64,000 nt of DNA from Triplophysa rosa. Its lineage: Eukaryota > Chordata > Actinopteri > Cypriniformes > Nemacheilidae. This document shows, one piece after another, positions 38,676-52,000 of this stretch. Numbering within the stretch: position 1 is the first letter of the stretch; each line of letters opens with the position of its first letter. Location of the stretch: NCBI RefSeq assembly GCF_024868665.1, contig NC_079896.1, positions 442,003 to 506,002 of the forward strand. The letters are read 5' to 3'. The position numbers were made by a program, and so were the translations under genes. The notes beneath the pieces were generated by a model. That model saw only the letters and a list, made by a program, of their open reading frames with translations, had not been told where the DNA came from and ran no database searches.

Positions 38676-41232
38676 CTAAGATTTCAACTGAACAGTTTCT
38701 GAATGGACCGAAGACAGACCCTTGGGGGACTCCTTTAATCTTTCCTGTAAGCTTCCCAAAGCCAGTCTCATCTGATCTTCAGCACCTTGCAGTGATTTAA
38801 CCTCCATACTGTAGAAGATGTACAGCAGTGATGTGAAGAGCAGGATGGCAAAACAGAGCGCCCCCAGCAGGTAGAAGGAGGCTTTAGGAAAGGGCTGATC
38901 ATCTCCCAGAGCAAATATGGGAACAGCAGCGATGGCTAGCTCGAGAACTAACAGAACGAGACCCATGATGCCCGTACGGGCCGTCGTGTGCCGCATGTGC
39001 TCGGCACAGTGAAGACCCACCTTCACTTCAGTGCGAGCTTCATTTACCGTGTTTACCAGATCAGGAAGATTATCTGAGAGAAACAGAGAATGAAAAAAAA
39101 ACATACAAGGTGTCAAAACATTATGCTGATTATGTGAGCCTTAAGGGAATACCTAAAGCTCAAATACCTGGAAAACAGTCAACCTCTCTCTCTGAGCGTT
39201 GATGCTTCTTTTTATTTGGAGTAAACAGGAATTCAGCCGTGAGAGCCTCGTGGTCAGAATAAGAGAAGGGGTGTCCGGGGACGGGACCCTTAGTAGTGCT
39301 CAAAGACTCACAGCTTACATCTACTTGTTCAGATCCCTGCAAAGAAAAGAACGTTTAACATTAACTGTAAACTTAACTCAACAGCAAGAAAACTAACAGA
39401 AAAATCATCACATAAGGTGTTCTGTATGACGCAACATATTCTCATTTGTAGCTCAAACTGTGCTTGACAAGTCACTCACAAATGTTTCGTATTTTGCATA
39501 AGGAGAAAACGGCATTACTCTTGTCACAGCAATCAACACAAACTATAAATGAAACTAGAAAATATGTTTTGTGCTAATTAACTGTCTATATCACATTTAC
39601 CTTGAACAGAATGTAATCTATCCGGACTCCTCCACCAAATGGAACGAGTTCATCTGAGTTTGTGAAGGGGTTTTCGCTTATATGCGTGTTCCCTCCCTCA
39701 CATCCCTGATATAAAGACAGCACATTATTACAGCTCATCGAGTCACGTGACAGTCCAGTTACACACTCACATCAGACTTCAACACTAACATCAAAGCTGT
39801 CCGTCTCTGTGAAGCAGTCCTTCAGTCCCGTGTAGCTCCTCAACAGTCTGGTACCAAGATCATCCGGATGCATGTTCAAATCTCCACCCATGATCACCAC
39901 ATCTGCTCCGGCACTAGTGTGCCTTCAACAGAGATTACATTCAATACACTCGAAAATAAATTGAGAGTTATTGTTTCAAGCTGTTTTAATGAAGGGTGAC
40001 ATGAGACTGCTCAATGTTAGAAGGGTGCTGCAAAGTGCAAACCTTATAGCGCTTACTTCAGAGTGCTCATTTCATGGTGCACACTGCTCTCAGCTTGGAG
40101 TGCACACTTTGTAGTGATCACCTCAGAGTGCACACTTCAGAGTATTCTGCCATCGTGAAGTGAGCACAGAATAATGATGCTCACTAAATGAGAGATGCCT
40201 AAATTCTCTGTTTATGTTAAAGATTCCAGTTGTTTGTATTTCTAATTTCTCAAATGTACTCCGTTTAGGGCAGGGGTTGGCAAGCCGTGGCTCTCGAGTC
40301 GCATGTGACTCTTCTGCCCCCCTGCAGTCTTTATAAGGCCCTGTTTATGCCTGGTATTAAGATGCGTTTTGGTCGATCGGATGACAAGTGGACGAAAGAG
40401 GCACACACCTGTTTACACCTGCTGCTGTAATCCGTCTATTTTGTCCACTTTTCACCACTTCTGTCCTGATTTCTTCAAGAAATATCTGAAAAAGCATACA
40501 CATTTCCCCAGCCATACACCCTGGCTAGGTAAATGTATTTGCTTTTTCAGATATTTCATTTGAATAGACGCATGCAATGCCGCACACTGTATGTGTGTGT
40601 TAGAAATGGAATGGTGAGTTTTTCGTCTTTTAGGTCTTTAGCCGGCATAGTTTAAATCCTGTCTGGCTAGCGTGCTTCTCATAATGTTTACGCGTGATGT
40701 CCGTATGCAGAGAGTACATGGTCTCTTGTGGCTGTTCGTCAAACGCTGCAAAAACAAAAGTTCACAAAAAAAGTGGAAGTCTAACTAAAGCAGCGGGTGC
40801 AAGACAGCGACGCTACTCTCCTATTGCAACACTCCCACTTATTGTCAGGGACAAAAATGAATAAATTGCTTAACATCTAAATACAATAAAAATCACACTA
40901 TATTGCCACCTAGTGGTGCAACTGGGTAACTACTACCTTACCTGCATAACAACCTGCCTTATAGTAATTTAAAGGTTACATATATTTTGCGGCTCCAGAC
41001 AAATTTTATTTGGTGCGAGAGGGCTCTTTTGGTTTAGGGGCTGATTGTTAACTACATACTAACACTAACTCTTAAAACAGATCATACAGTTTTGTCACCT
41101 TATAAACTGCAGGAGCTCCCAGGCCTGCACGACTCTGTGTGGGAGATACGAGTCTCTCTCTCGACAGTATTCTGCATGAAGCTGCAGGAGACACAACACA
41201 CACATGTATCACTGCAACACACACACACAAAC

Positions 41233-41268
<36 letters not shown>

Positions 41269-43494
41269 TGTGCACAAACTCACATGAGTGACAAACACGT
41301 GAACTGTCAGTCCAGTTATGCCGAGCACGATCTTCCCGACAGCTTTACCACCAAACCAGTCACCATGCTGAACCTGAAACAAAAACAGTGTAAGGAATCA
41401 AATGCATGAATTGAGCATCTGACGATGATCATTCTAGCGTTAAAGACGGGGTGTCCGATTTCTCTGAGCCGTTCTTGATGTTCAATTCACCAAAGCAGAC
41501 ACACCCCTACCCCCATCTGTCGCTTTAGTCAGCGCTCGGCTTGGCTAATGTCCGTCCTGTGTCCCACCTTACTGCTGATTGGCTACAGGGTTGTTTTGGT
41601 ACTCGGCCCGGCTCGGTTGTCTAAAGCGTAATTCGGAAATCGGTTACCCCGCCTTTAAATAAAGAAATCAGTTGAATGATTCTGTCATTATTTATAGATC
41701 TTTTTGACCTTCGTGGTAGTTTGACAGACTCGTTATTATAAATGCCAGATGCATGAACGTGCTTTACAAATTGCTTCATTTCAAGTCGCTTTAATGCAGT
41801 TGATGTGAATAAAAGTGTCCGCAAAAGGCATACAAGTAAATGTAACGTACATGAAACCACACTCACCATGTAAGGATAACCATTTAATGAGTATCTGTAG
41901 AGAAAAGCATCATGAATTCTGTGTCTGGAGAAGACAGCCAGTCCACTCCCGATAAACCCACTGTGATCCAGAAAACACAGAAAATCCACATGAACCCAGA
42001 GGATTAACTTAAAAAGAAACTGATCAGATTGAAAGTTCAGCGTTTACCTCTTAAAATAATGTGAATGAGGATAAACACTGCCAAGCTTCTCCTTTAAGAA
42101 GAGAAAATCCGCCTCACACCAGACCTGTGACCAGAAACACATCTACTGTGGGCTTCAAACATTTGATTTAAAGTAAAGCACAACAAGCACAGATGTCCAC
42201 AGAAATAAAAATGTTTGGTGTGGGTTTCACCTCCTGCAGTAAAGCCACGTCAAACGGTTGATGATAGAGCAGATCTCTGATCATGAGAAATCTCTCTCTG
42301 CGCTGTTTGGTGAGGAACCTGATGCCCCTAAAACAATCACATCAAACACAACTGAACAACACTGTTGAATCAATAAATCACACTTCCATCTTTTATTCCT
42401 GTACAGGTCCGTCTTACACATCTATCTTCTGGTTTGCTATCGGTCACAAAGTAGCCTCAACAAAATGAGGCCTAAACAGCTTCACACAAATGTACATTAA
42501 TAAAACGGTCAGTTCTGGTCCTTGATGCTGATTGGCTGAGCCGAGTTCTAAGCCGTTATAAAATACCCTGATTTATAACGGCTGACCGCATTACGTAGCC
42601 TGAATATCACTTTATTTGATGAAACCTTGCTACGCATGTGGAATAAGTGTTTTATAAAAGCAATAAGCCGTGTGAAGCAGTGGGTTACAGAGCATTTAAT
42701 AACAGCTGAGGGGTTTAATGACTCGTGCCGTTATAAAGCGCACTGTAACCCACTGCTTCACACGGCTTATTGCTTTATTAATTCATTATAATTATAAGCT
42801 CTCTTTGCTAAACACGTTTCCTCAGTGCAGCTGTGACGCGTCAGAGGAGAGCTGGTCCTCCCGGCTGAGTCTGGTTTCTCACGAGGTTTTTCTCCATTTA
42901 TTTCTCATCGGACTTTGGGTTCCTCGCCACAGGGCCGTGCTGGCTGGTTCACCGGGAGAACATTAGATTATAGTAGATTAGCTCAGGGCTCTGAAAATCC
43001 CACTAACATTGCCTTATTAGAATGGTCTTACTCTTTCCATAAAACCGTGCACTGTATTATTTTCAACCTTCTTCTGTGTGTTTTTTGGTTTGTTTTTCTT
43101 CTTGTAAAGCTGCTTTGAAACAATGCAATATTGTAAAAGACGCTATATAAATAAAACGGAATTGAACAGATTAATTAGAATGCACAAGTTTATTAAATGC
43201 ACAAGTTCTCTCTGTTATGAGAGTAAACAGTGTTAGTCATTGTGTGGATTGTGTAGCACAACAGTATTAACTGTAAACAGTGAGGTGTGGTGCTGGTTAC
43301 TAGTTAAAGCCGTTATTAACAAAGACCAGCAGCCTCCAAATCTGTGTGTGAAATGAAATGAAGGCCTTTTCTGAGCATGAATCCTGTAGAAACATTGTTA
43401 ATAATATTTGATCAGGGAACACGAGTGTCAGCATGTGAACTTACCAGCAGTTGAGAGAAAAGACACGCATTCTGATTGGTGCACAGGTCGTCAT
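38676..43494 (-). CDS. smpd2: Neutral sphingomyelinase SMPD2 (431 aa, 10 coding exons)
   Basis: Mg2+-dependent phosphodiesterase of the DNase I/endonuclease-exonuclease-phosphatase fold; it hydrolyses sphingomyelin or lyso-PAF-type lipids at intracellular membranes. Exons in transcript order: 43445-43494, 42231-42327, 42048-42124, 41867-41960, 41284-41373, 41099-41181, 39790-39922, 39601-39705, 39168-39336 and 38676-39073. Catalytic landmarks are all present: SLNCWG (Asn), VALLQEVW (metal Glu), GFIGSGLAVFS, NGYPYMVQHGDWFGGKAVG, VTHLHAEY (His), GGDLNMHPDDLG (Asp/Asn) and YSDHEALTAE (His). The last exon has two hydrophobic segments (IMGLVLLVLELAIAAVPIFA and FYLLGALCFAILLFTSLLYI) that anchor the C-terminus, as in human SMPD2 (423 aa). 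The ATG is in an exon with an acceptor before 43536, so a 5' noncoding exon is needed. Which fish copy (a or b) is unknown. Confidence 0.94.
40265..41035. mobile_element. Probable hAT-like relic in smpd2 intron
   Basis: Begins CAGGGGTTGGCAAGCCGTGG and CTCTCGAGTCGCATGTG, a terminus type found on hAT elements, and ends near GGCTCTTTTGGTTTAGGGG. The right terminus is degraded and the interior contains another repeat (40380-40460). Confidence 0.4.
41217..41267. repeat. (CA)n microsatellite in smpd2 intron
   Basis: CA array with CAAA and GCAC interruptions, 16 bp from the exon boundary at 41284. Confidence 0.9.
42505..42790. mobile_element. Palindromic transposon relic with perfect 31-bp hairpin arms
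   Basis: GCAATAAGCCGTGTGAAGCA... at 42660-42690 is mirrored exactly by ...TGCTTCACACGGCTTATTGC at 42743-42773 around a 52-bp loop. Upstream copies of GCCGTTATAAA/TTATAACGGC make the whole stretch foldable. It lies in smpd2 intron 1. Confidence 0.7.
42790..43175 (+). repeat. Dispersed teleost repeat
   Basis: Contains CCCGGCTGAGTCTGGTTTCTC, GGGTTCCTCGCCACAG and a tail GACGCTATATAAATAAAACG. This series recurs in many fish genomes. Lies in smpd2 intron 1. Confidence 0.5.
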
Positions 43495-45535
43495 GGCGAT
43501 GAATCTGTATTTTTGTAGGAATGGGTGTGAGTCGTTCTGTAAGGACAGGGAATGTAATTCAGCCCAAACCCGTTCCAACAACACATCCAGACAAACAAAG
43601 CAATGCTGAGAATGACATGAAGACGGTTGAATATTCTCAGAACGAGCGATGCTTCAAAATAAACTTCATTTATTGTAATGTTTACACAAAACAGAACACA
43701 CACAAAACTGACTAAACACTGGTAGACTTGGTGTTTGCTGAAGCTGATTTTAACGTGTTGCTAAAAGAACTTTGCAAAGACATCAGAACAGAAAAGGAAT
43801 GGATTGACACTTCTGTGCGCTGCAAAACTATTTCAACCACCTGCACCAGAATTCCACAAATAATGTGTGTTACACCCTAGTTTCTGACAGTAAACTTGAA
43901 CACCGCGAAGTGTTCTAAATAACCTGCACCAGGAATAAATCCACACAGAGAACAGACGGCTGTAAAACACTTCTCATGTGCTCATAAATCATAAAAGCAA
44001 ACAACGCTTGTAAATACCATTATAGTTTCAGATTAATCCCAGAGTCAAAAGTCCAACCGCAAACCCGGCGGTGTCGTCATGGTAACACAATAAACCCTAC
44101 AGATGAGCACAACAGGAACTAAACGGCATTAATGTCAAACGTAACAAAATAAAAGTACTGCAGTGATACCGTGGTACAGTTACACATGACACAGTATTAA
44201 ATAATTACCAGTTTCATAAATCACTGTATTGACACGACAGTCTTTAAAGAGTACCTGATGCACAAAAACACAGACCTTTCAAGGTATAAATTAACAAAAA
44301 TATATGAAATAGCCTCTAAGAAAAGCATAAATCTGAAAAAAAATAGTTCAATTCAATTTCCAAACAACCAGACTCACCAATTCTGCCTGCTGCTGAACGA
44401 CAAAACAAGTGATTTTTAGACTTACATTGAGCGAGAGACCAACGTCACATCTGGAGACCGGCCGGGGGGGACGGGGGTCTTTTGAGATTACTCTGTAAAC
44501 CATTCACAACACCTTAGCAACTGCATTCTGTATAGTTAAACCCTGACATCACACAAAACATCACTGTTCTAGTAATGTTAAAGTCTTTATTCAGATTATC
44601 AAAACGTTGAAATAATGTCTCTGGATGACAGACTTGAGGACAGAAAACAGGACAGTCATGTTAAAAGCATCCAGGAATAAATAGCAGTGACCATTAAGAT
44701 CCATGATAATACTTTTATCCCCAGACAAGTGCGTGCATGACCTAAAGATCATGTATATACACTTCTTACACAAATATCAACTAAAATAATCCCAGTAGAC
44801 ACACAGAACACGTGCTTGTGATGACAGCTAATATCCCGCTGTATTCATATGGAACAGAATTGATCCACATGGCACCAGTGATATGATCATCCAGAGACAC
44901 GCGCACATGAGCACTGACTCGCCATCCGTGTGTTCACAGCTCCAAAAGACACCAGCCAGATGAACAGACTTAAAACACTTCACTTTCAAAATCTATTAAC
45001 TTTGTAATGAAGTTGAACAAGAACAAAAAGTGCCACCACAATATTTCACGGATCACAGATGAGATCTCTTTGATTATTCCTTCGAGACATCAATGAGACG
45101 GAACAAAGAAGAGCAACCTTAAAACCAGGCCTTGTTTCCATATGTATGACAGCAATATTGTGGTATTAATGGCATGTACAAGTATGGTACCAATATAATT
45201 TATTTTTAGTACCTAGAAAATCCCACAGCACATGAAAATAAACCAGTCACTCATTTACCATCCATGTAACTCAACATGCAAACATTACACATGAAACAAT
45301 AATGATCAACAGAAATAATCATTTCAGTGAAACGTGGCATTATAATACAGACAGCCTTCGAATCAAAGAACACTACATTGAAATATCTTTACTTCTTTAA
45401 CACATTATTGTGGCTGTACGAAGTGCTCACAGGTGTAGATAACCACGAAGTGTCACAATACATTTGCTCTGAATTTTTATCAGTATTTCATCTCATCAAA
45501 TCTTACAACCTTTACTTACACCGGACGCGACAGGC

Positions 45536-45560
45536 GCGACGCGACGCGACGCGACGCGAC
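45536..45560. repeat. (GCGAC)5 microsatellite
   Basis: Five perfect GCGAC units in a CpG-rich patch, about 200 bp downstream of the proposed smpd2 first exon. Confidence 0.85.
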
Positions 45561-45752
45561 AACCTGCCGCATCCAGTGTGGACAAAATGTGAAATTATAA
45601 TGTGTTCTAATGCGTTTCTAATGTCTTTTGCCGTGTCGGCGTAGACACGGTGTAATGCAATGACAACCAGACACGTTAAATTCTGCTGTGTGTCACAATA
45701 ACTTCACATACTTCTGATGTTATGAGAATGTGATTGAGTATTATCATCTTAC

Positions 45753-45840
45753 CTCCTCGCGCTTGACGTGGATAAGATCTCGCAGGTGATGAATGCGTTA
45801 TAAAGTGTGTAATAAAGAGCGGTCCAGTGTTACTTCCTCA
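45753..45840 (-). other. smpd2: Candidate smpd2 5' noncoding first exon
   Basis: On the - strand a good donor (CGAGGAG/GTAAGATG) ends at 45753. The coding exon 1 of smpd2 has a good acceptor (CCTTACAG) before 43536, so the two can join. The transcription start is unknown. Confidence 0.4.
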
Positions 45841-46045
45841 TCTGATCCACTGACCTGGATGAAGCTCAACACAAACTCAAGCGAGGCAAACTTTTAAATG
45901 GACCTTTTCGTTCTTTTGGCTAAAACTGCTGACGAGTTTTAAAAACAACATGAAGCGTCTCTCTGTGATGGACACCGACGATGTGTGTCGCGTGTATGTA
46001 ACGCTGAACATCCGCTGCTGAATATGATATGATTTCTGGTTTCAT

Positions 46046-46160
46046 TTAGAAACGACACACTTTACAACAATGTATCATCAAGCTCAAGACAGCACGTCTG
46101 ACGTCACGGCCACGCCAGTCCCAGCGCGGCGTCGCGTGGAATGCTGGGAAAAAGAGTTTT
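46046..46160 (-). promoter_or_regulatory. smpd2: CpG-rich putative smpd2 promoter with CRE
   Basis: A perfect CRE palindrome TGACGTCA at 46099-46106 lies in a CpG-rich segment (CCAGCGCGGCGTCGCGTGG) about 250 bp upstream of the candidate first exon. It is the most CpG-dense promoter-like patch in this interval. Confidence 0.4.
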
Positions 46161-46439
46161 CCCCACAGAACTAAACCGCGGAGAACGAACGTTCTTCTCC
46201 AACAATTCCTATAGATGTGAATTAATAATTCAAATATTTTAATTATATCTATATAATTGTAGTCCAATGTTTATTAAGTTTCGTAGTCTTTTATTGTCAA
46301 GTGATGATTAAACGGGAAGGCGTTGTCACGAGGAACATGTTACTTTACTCATCTATTATGAAGATGGACCAATCAGAGTCGTTCGTGGGTTGACCCTGAA
46401 TTCACCCGATTTTATTTCCCTACCAGGTACTACACTTCA

Positions 46440-49054
46440 AAAAATCTATATAAAAATATATTTAACAATCTGTACACCCTCACAAAAGGTACTTTGTTAT
46501 AAACCATCCTACTGAAAGATAATAATGTACTGTTGTATATAGATGCCATTTTAAGGTTTAAAAAAGTGCAACGAGAGCTTGAATATAGATGTTCTTGTCA
46601 GTGTACAACAAGAAGACAACAAGAAAAGCAGTAAATGTGTTTTAAGAAATCTGGTCCAGGGAGACCCATGCCACTTTTATTGGTATTGCTATACATTGTT
46701 TGGATTATATTGTACAAACCCCTAACATTGAAGATATTCAATACATAATTGCAATGCACAATTGGTAACCAAAGGCAACCATGAACTGTTAAAAAATGGG
46801 AGAAAGTTTCTGCCAACACCACTACATAATGGCATAAAATAACAGAAGTAACACGCAACATATTTTCAATGTATGCATACAGCATCAATCGAAAGTCAAA
46901 GAGCAAACGTCAAATTAATAATTAGAACAAACATAATTATAAAAAAGAAAAACAAAGAGGCAAAATGACAATTGAGGAAACTGTCGTCGAACATGAAGGT
47001 TAAGGCCGAACCAATATACATTACATTTCTACTTGCATGGTGTACTCAAGAATTCTCAGTACCTTCAGGACTTTAAACCATAAAGTGACGTCAGCGAGCA
47101 CCAACAGTGCTGCCTTCTGAACTTTAAACATGGCTTCATCAACACTGACTTCCATCTAATCATTTATAAAGATCAAGTCTTTTCATTCTCGAGGGGATAG
47201 AGATTTTCAGTAGTAGCAAAAGATGCTGTTATTTAATCAAATATGCCAGGTCAGCATGTTCAAATGGGCATCCAACGATAAAGCAAAGATGCAGCACATC
47301 CACGCCGGACACCTGGAGCACTCAACAGAGTAAAAACTACAACCAGAAACAACAACTTTGATCCCAAATTTACATCTGAAGGGAGGAAAAGAAGAGAATT
47401 AGAGATGTACCGATCATAACTGTAACTCAAGGGATTTTGAGGGATGATGTGCAGGGTGACATACGTTTCCCTTTAAAAAAACTATACACCAACATGACGA
47501 AAACTGACGCTTTAACTCAAAACAACAGCTATTGACAAACAAACTGAAAGAAGTTGAAACTGTAAAGAAGGTAGACAGTGAAACACACTTGGACATTCTC
47601 TGAAGCACCAGAAACAAAACAAACAACATCCTAAAACAAGCTCTGTAGAGGTTTAGTTCCATCATTACACATTCAAATCTCATAAATCAATGGGTTAGAT
47701 GGCTGTAAAGCCATTTTCTGTGTTCTAGACGGACAATTTAACTGAACAAATGAACATCCAGAGTCGTGTTTGACCTTTACTGTAAAACACAACCAGTTAG
47801 ATGTACTTAATTTTTTTGAGTAAATCTGCACAAAATTTTACCTAAAAAAAGCTGTGTGCAAAAACTTGACCTAAAAAATAAGTAAAATTTGCTTTAAAAA
47901 ACAGTGCAAATCTTGCGCAAATTTACAAAAAAAAAAAAAGTAAATCCTGTAGTCGTGAAAACTACTTTAAATACTTTGCACTCATGTAATGTAAAGAAAT
48001 TAATCGCTTTGCCTATTCGTATTATTGAATTCAAGAGGTAGTCAAAAGGCACTTCAGAGTATCAATCAATCAACTTAGTGTTTATTAAAAAAGGCACTCA
48101 CTATTTCAACATATCAAATCCTTTAGTACCTGCAGACAGTTACTGACGCCTCGTCTGCTGCCGAAAAGACATCTGCTGAGTTCACAGCCAATCAAAAGTT
48201 TTGATTTCCTAAACTGAAAATGTAACTACAGTATGTTGTCCTTTAGTAAAATGATTAAAAACCCTCCGCTGGCAAACCTCGTACTCATTTACACGTGAGG
48301 TGAATAATGTGTACCCGTCATATTTCACCACAAAATTAAAAAGAATAAAAAATCCTATTTTAGTCACATTTGCTCTCCAAATTCTCTTTATAGTAAAATA
48401 CACAAATATAATAATAAGATATATATATATATATATATATATGAAAGTATTTACAGCATAGAGTATTAATATAACAATAGTAGTGATTTTCATTTAAATC
48501 AATTATTGGGACTGAACAGATGATTTGTGTAACTGTATTAAAGTAATGAGAGGTCACTTAAATTCAACGTTGTGACACTAAAATCTTTTTTCAAGAAATA
48601 TATTTTCTTAGTTTTTAATATTGTGGTGAAATACATCAATGGCACTTCACTGTACCACGCACGCACGCACGCACGCACGCACACACACACGCACACACAC
48701 ACCATCTTCAACTATTAAAGACATTCTGTTCCATCAACACATTCACATTCCCTCAATGGAGACAAAGACATCACGGTTTCTATATGCAACACAACCAACG
48801 TGACCCATTTTCTATTTAAGGCATTTAAAGACATACACAAACTTTCTTTAAACGGAGTAATACTATATTTTTACGTTCTCAAAGGCTCAATCGAATCCCG
48901 CACCAGCATTAAAACAAAAGCAAAACATTTGGCTTTTTGGTAACATTTTTGGCGTATTCCTCTGATGTTTGTACAATTTGGCATATTCCTCCGTGTGTGT
49001 TGGAGGGATCGTGCAAAGCAACAGAAGTTTGTGACGGAGGTGATGGTGGATGAA
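46440..49054 (-). other. tead3: tead3 3'UTR and/or spacer
   Basis: No coding exon was seen. TEAD mRNAs often have long 3'UTRs. AATAAA on the - strand occurs at 48081-48086 and 46676-46681, but neither can be preferred. An (AT)n run lies at 48418-48442, and a (GCAC/CA)n run at about 48658-48700. Confidence 0.4.
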
Positions 49055-52000
49055 CTAGTCCTTAATGAGCCTGTAGACGTGATATTGTGCCCCGTGTTCA
49101 CTTGTTGACACTTCAAATACAAACGCTATACATAACAGAGTCTCCTGGGTTTCCCTGTTAGTCACCACCTGTAGTGTGAGACAGAGAGAAGAAAACTGAT
49201 GAAACGTCTACAGCAGTGGTTCCCATCCTTTTTTCCTTGGGCCCCCCACATACACATATGACAATCGGAGCCCCCCAACCCTCATATATGTGTGTACACA
49301 CATAATTGCTACTCAAACACACATATATAGATAAATAAATTTAATGAAATGGTTAAATATGAGTAATATAAAAGATTTTAATGACATTTTTACTTGAATA
49401 CAGTCTATTTTCAGGTTATTGTATGAACATACAGAGTAAACTGAACGTTATGAAAGAACTGTTAAACATTAACATTGCTGTACTTGCATAAAGAGATGCA
49501 GGTTACTCTGTCAATGACTGCTTATTTTTACAAGGTGTCTTTTCATTTTGCTTGGTTTCATGCTGTCGTTTACCAATTTTTCACCACAGAACACACATTC
49601 TGGCCGAGACTTGTCTTGTCCTTCAATAAAACCTAAATTTACGTAGGTTTTGTCATAGCGTCTAAACTTTTTCCTTTATTTCTGACGAAGAATCACCGCA
49701 TTTCCGTTTCTCTGCTATTTTTCCTTTTGAACACGAACGTTGACGCCTGACAGAGGACGTTTCTCATGTGAGTCTCATAGCGAGAACCGCCGATGACAGT
49801 GCTTCAGGCTACCGCAAGGCCCCGTGTGAATGTCTGCCGATGGAGCCGGAAAAATTGAAATAATTATTTTATACAAGATATAACTATTTTTGACTGCATT
49901 ATCTTGGCATTGTAAGCACATGATTTTTTTGAAACATACAAAAATATTTTTATTTCAAATGATTAGTGGAACATTTATGCAGTAACCTCAAAGCATGTCA
50001 GCTCCCGCGCCCCTCATGTGAACTCTGGCGGACCCCAGGTTGGGAACCACTGGTCTACAGCATTTACATTTTTATTTAGCAGACACTTCGATCCAAAGAT
50101 TTAGCTTTAATCTGCAGTCTTCTCCATAGTATTGCTAACACGCATGACGTGACTTCATTGGATCACATTTCAATAACATTGAAAACGGAATGTAAGGTTA
50201 AAAACGACTTTAAAACGCATGAACAAAGTGACAGTTTCACAGGTGCATTTCGGGACGTTTTACCTGTAGGATGGTGAAGTTTTCTAATACGCTGTTCATC
50301 ATGTATTTCTCTGGCAGGTGCTTGAGTTTGTGGATGAAGTTGATCATATATTCACACATGGGAGAGCGATGGATTCGATACAAACACTTTCCTCCCTCAA
50401 CACGGGCATACTCCGTCTGTGAAACGATCAAGAAAACTCTGGTGGAAAAGAAGTCATCTGCATATTTTGATGTTGACATGAAGGATGAACGCACTCACCT
50501 CCACTTTCTCCACCACCTGCTTGCCGAATGAGCAGACTTTGGTCGATACGGTGATGGTCATGTTCTCCGTGCTGCTGTACTGACTGCTGACCCCGTAGAA
50601 AGAACCCGGCCCATCCTGAACACCGCCATTGTTCAGATCCGCCTGAGAAGAGAGAAATCAAGTCAGCGCTGTGTCGTCTCCTGTGCACTGAAAGACTTCC
50701 ATCCTCAAATCTCTGTGATACAGAGTTTGTATTCAGGGCTCAGGGCTTGCTTGCATTTGGCAAGACCGCCATACAAATCTAACTAAAACAAGGCAGGTGT
50801 GCTTCAGAGTACCGGGGTATATCGCGTAACCCATGAAACATATCGAACTCACCCAGAACTTAACCAGGAAGAAAGCGTTTTGAGGGCCTTTCTCATACAA
50901 GTCCTTGAGTCCTCCTTTCTTCTCGGGAAACTTGTCGTAGATCTGTCGGATGTCCACGGCCTCCAGCAGAGGGTCGCTGTAGGAGGGGTTAGTCTGGCCA
51001 ATGTGGACGAACAGATGTTTGCTGTACTGTGAAAAGATTGGAGAACAGCCGTTATTTAAATTCACTCAAGCGAAGAGCCGCGTGCCGTGAAGAGTCTCTA
51101 CTCACTGAATCCTGGTCCTGTGGAACCTCCATGAATGCGGAATACTCCAGCATCCGGAGTTTAGAGGAGGCGATGGTGCGATCCTGCCACACGGGCACTG
51201 CGGTGGCCACCGGGGCCGGAGGAGGTGCCAGGGGTTCATATGCTGGATGAGGACAAACACAAGGGGGCGTCAGTGAGACACAGGAAATGTGAAGAGAACA
51301 GGAGCATTCGGAATGGAATACTGCAGGCCTGCTCACACAAAGAATGAGGACTACAAAGAACTATATTAGCATCCACACATTTCAGTTATATACAGTATAT
51401 CATTCGTTGAGACTCACGTGCGATGGCTGGCTGAACAGGTCCTGATAGGTTTGGGTATGCGCCTGGTGCAAATGGCTTGATGCTGCAAAGGCAGTAAGGA
51501 TCGGTTAGAATCATCAGAAAAACTTCATAAAACTAGAACTAAAATCATAAAACTAGAAAAATGCATATTCATTACAGGCTTTCATAGATTCCCGAGGCTT
51601 GTCCAGACTGGATAAACACCATTTGTAAGAAATCACATCAAATCTGTCACACATTCATATCCTCACATCTTATTGGCTGTATCAGCTCTTTATCAGTGTA
51701 GTTGTCACTGAATTCAAGTGTTTTCTGTTTAAATTTCAGTTACTTTACGAAAGCATTTTGTGGTGAAAGAATTGTAATATATATATTGTGAAATACGTGT
51801 TTGGTGATGTAATGTTAAGCCATAATCATTTTGGTAAAAGTGACAGCTATTTAATGTCAGTTTGAGCATGCCACGTGTTATGACCTTGTGACATTAGAAC
51901 CACGAGGAGAAAAGCATGGATTCAATAGTGTGCGACTTAAAAAGGAATATTTGAAAATGAAGCACTAATGTCTCCTGAATTTCTGATTGGATGATGCACA

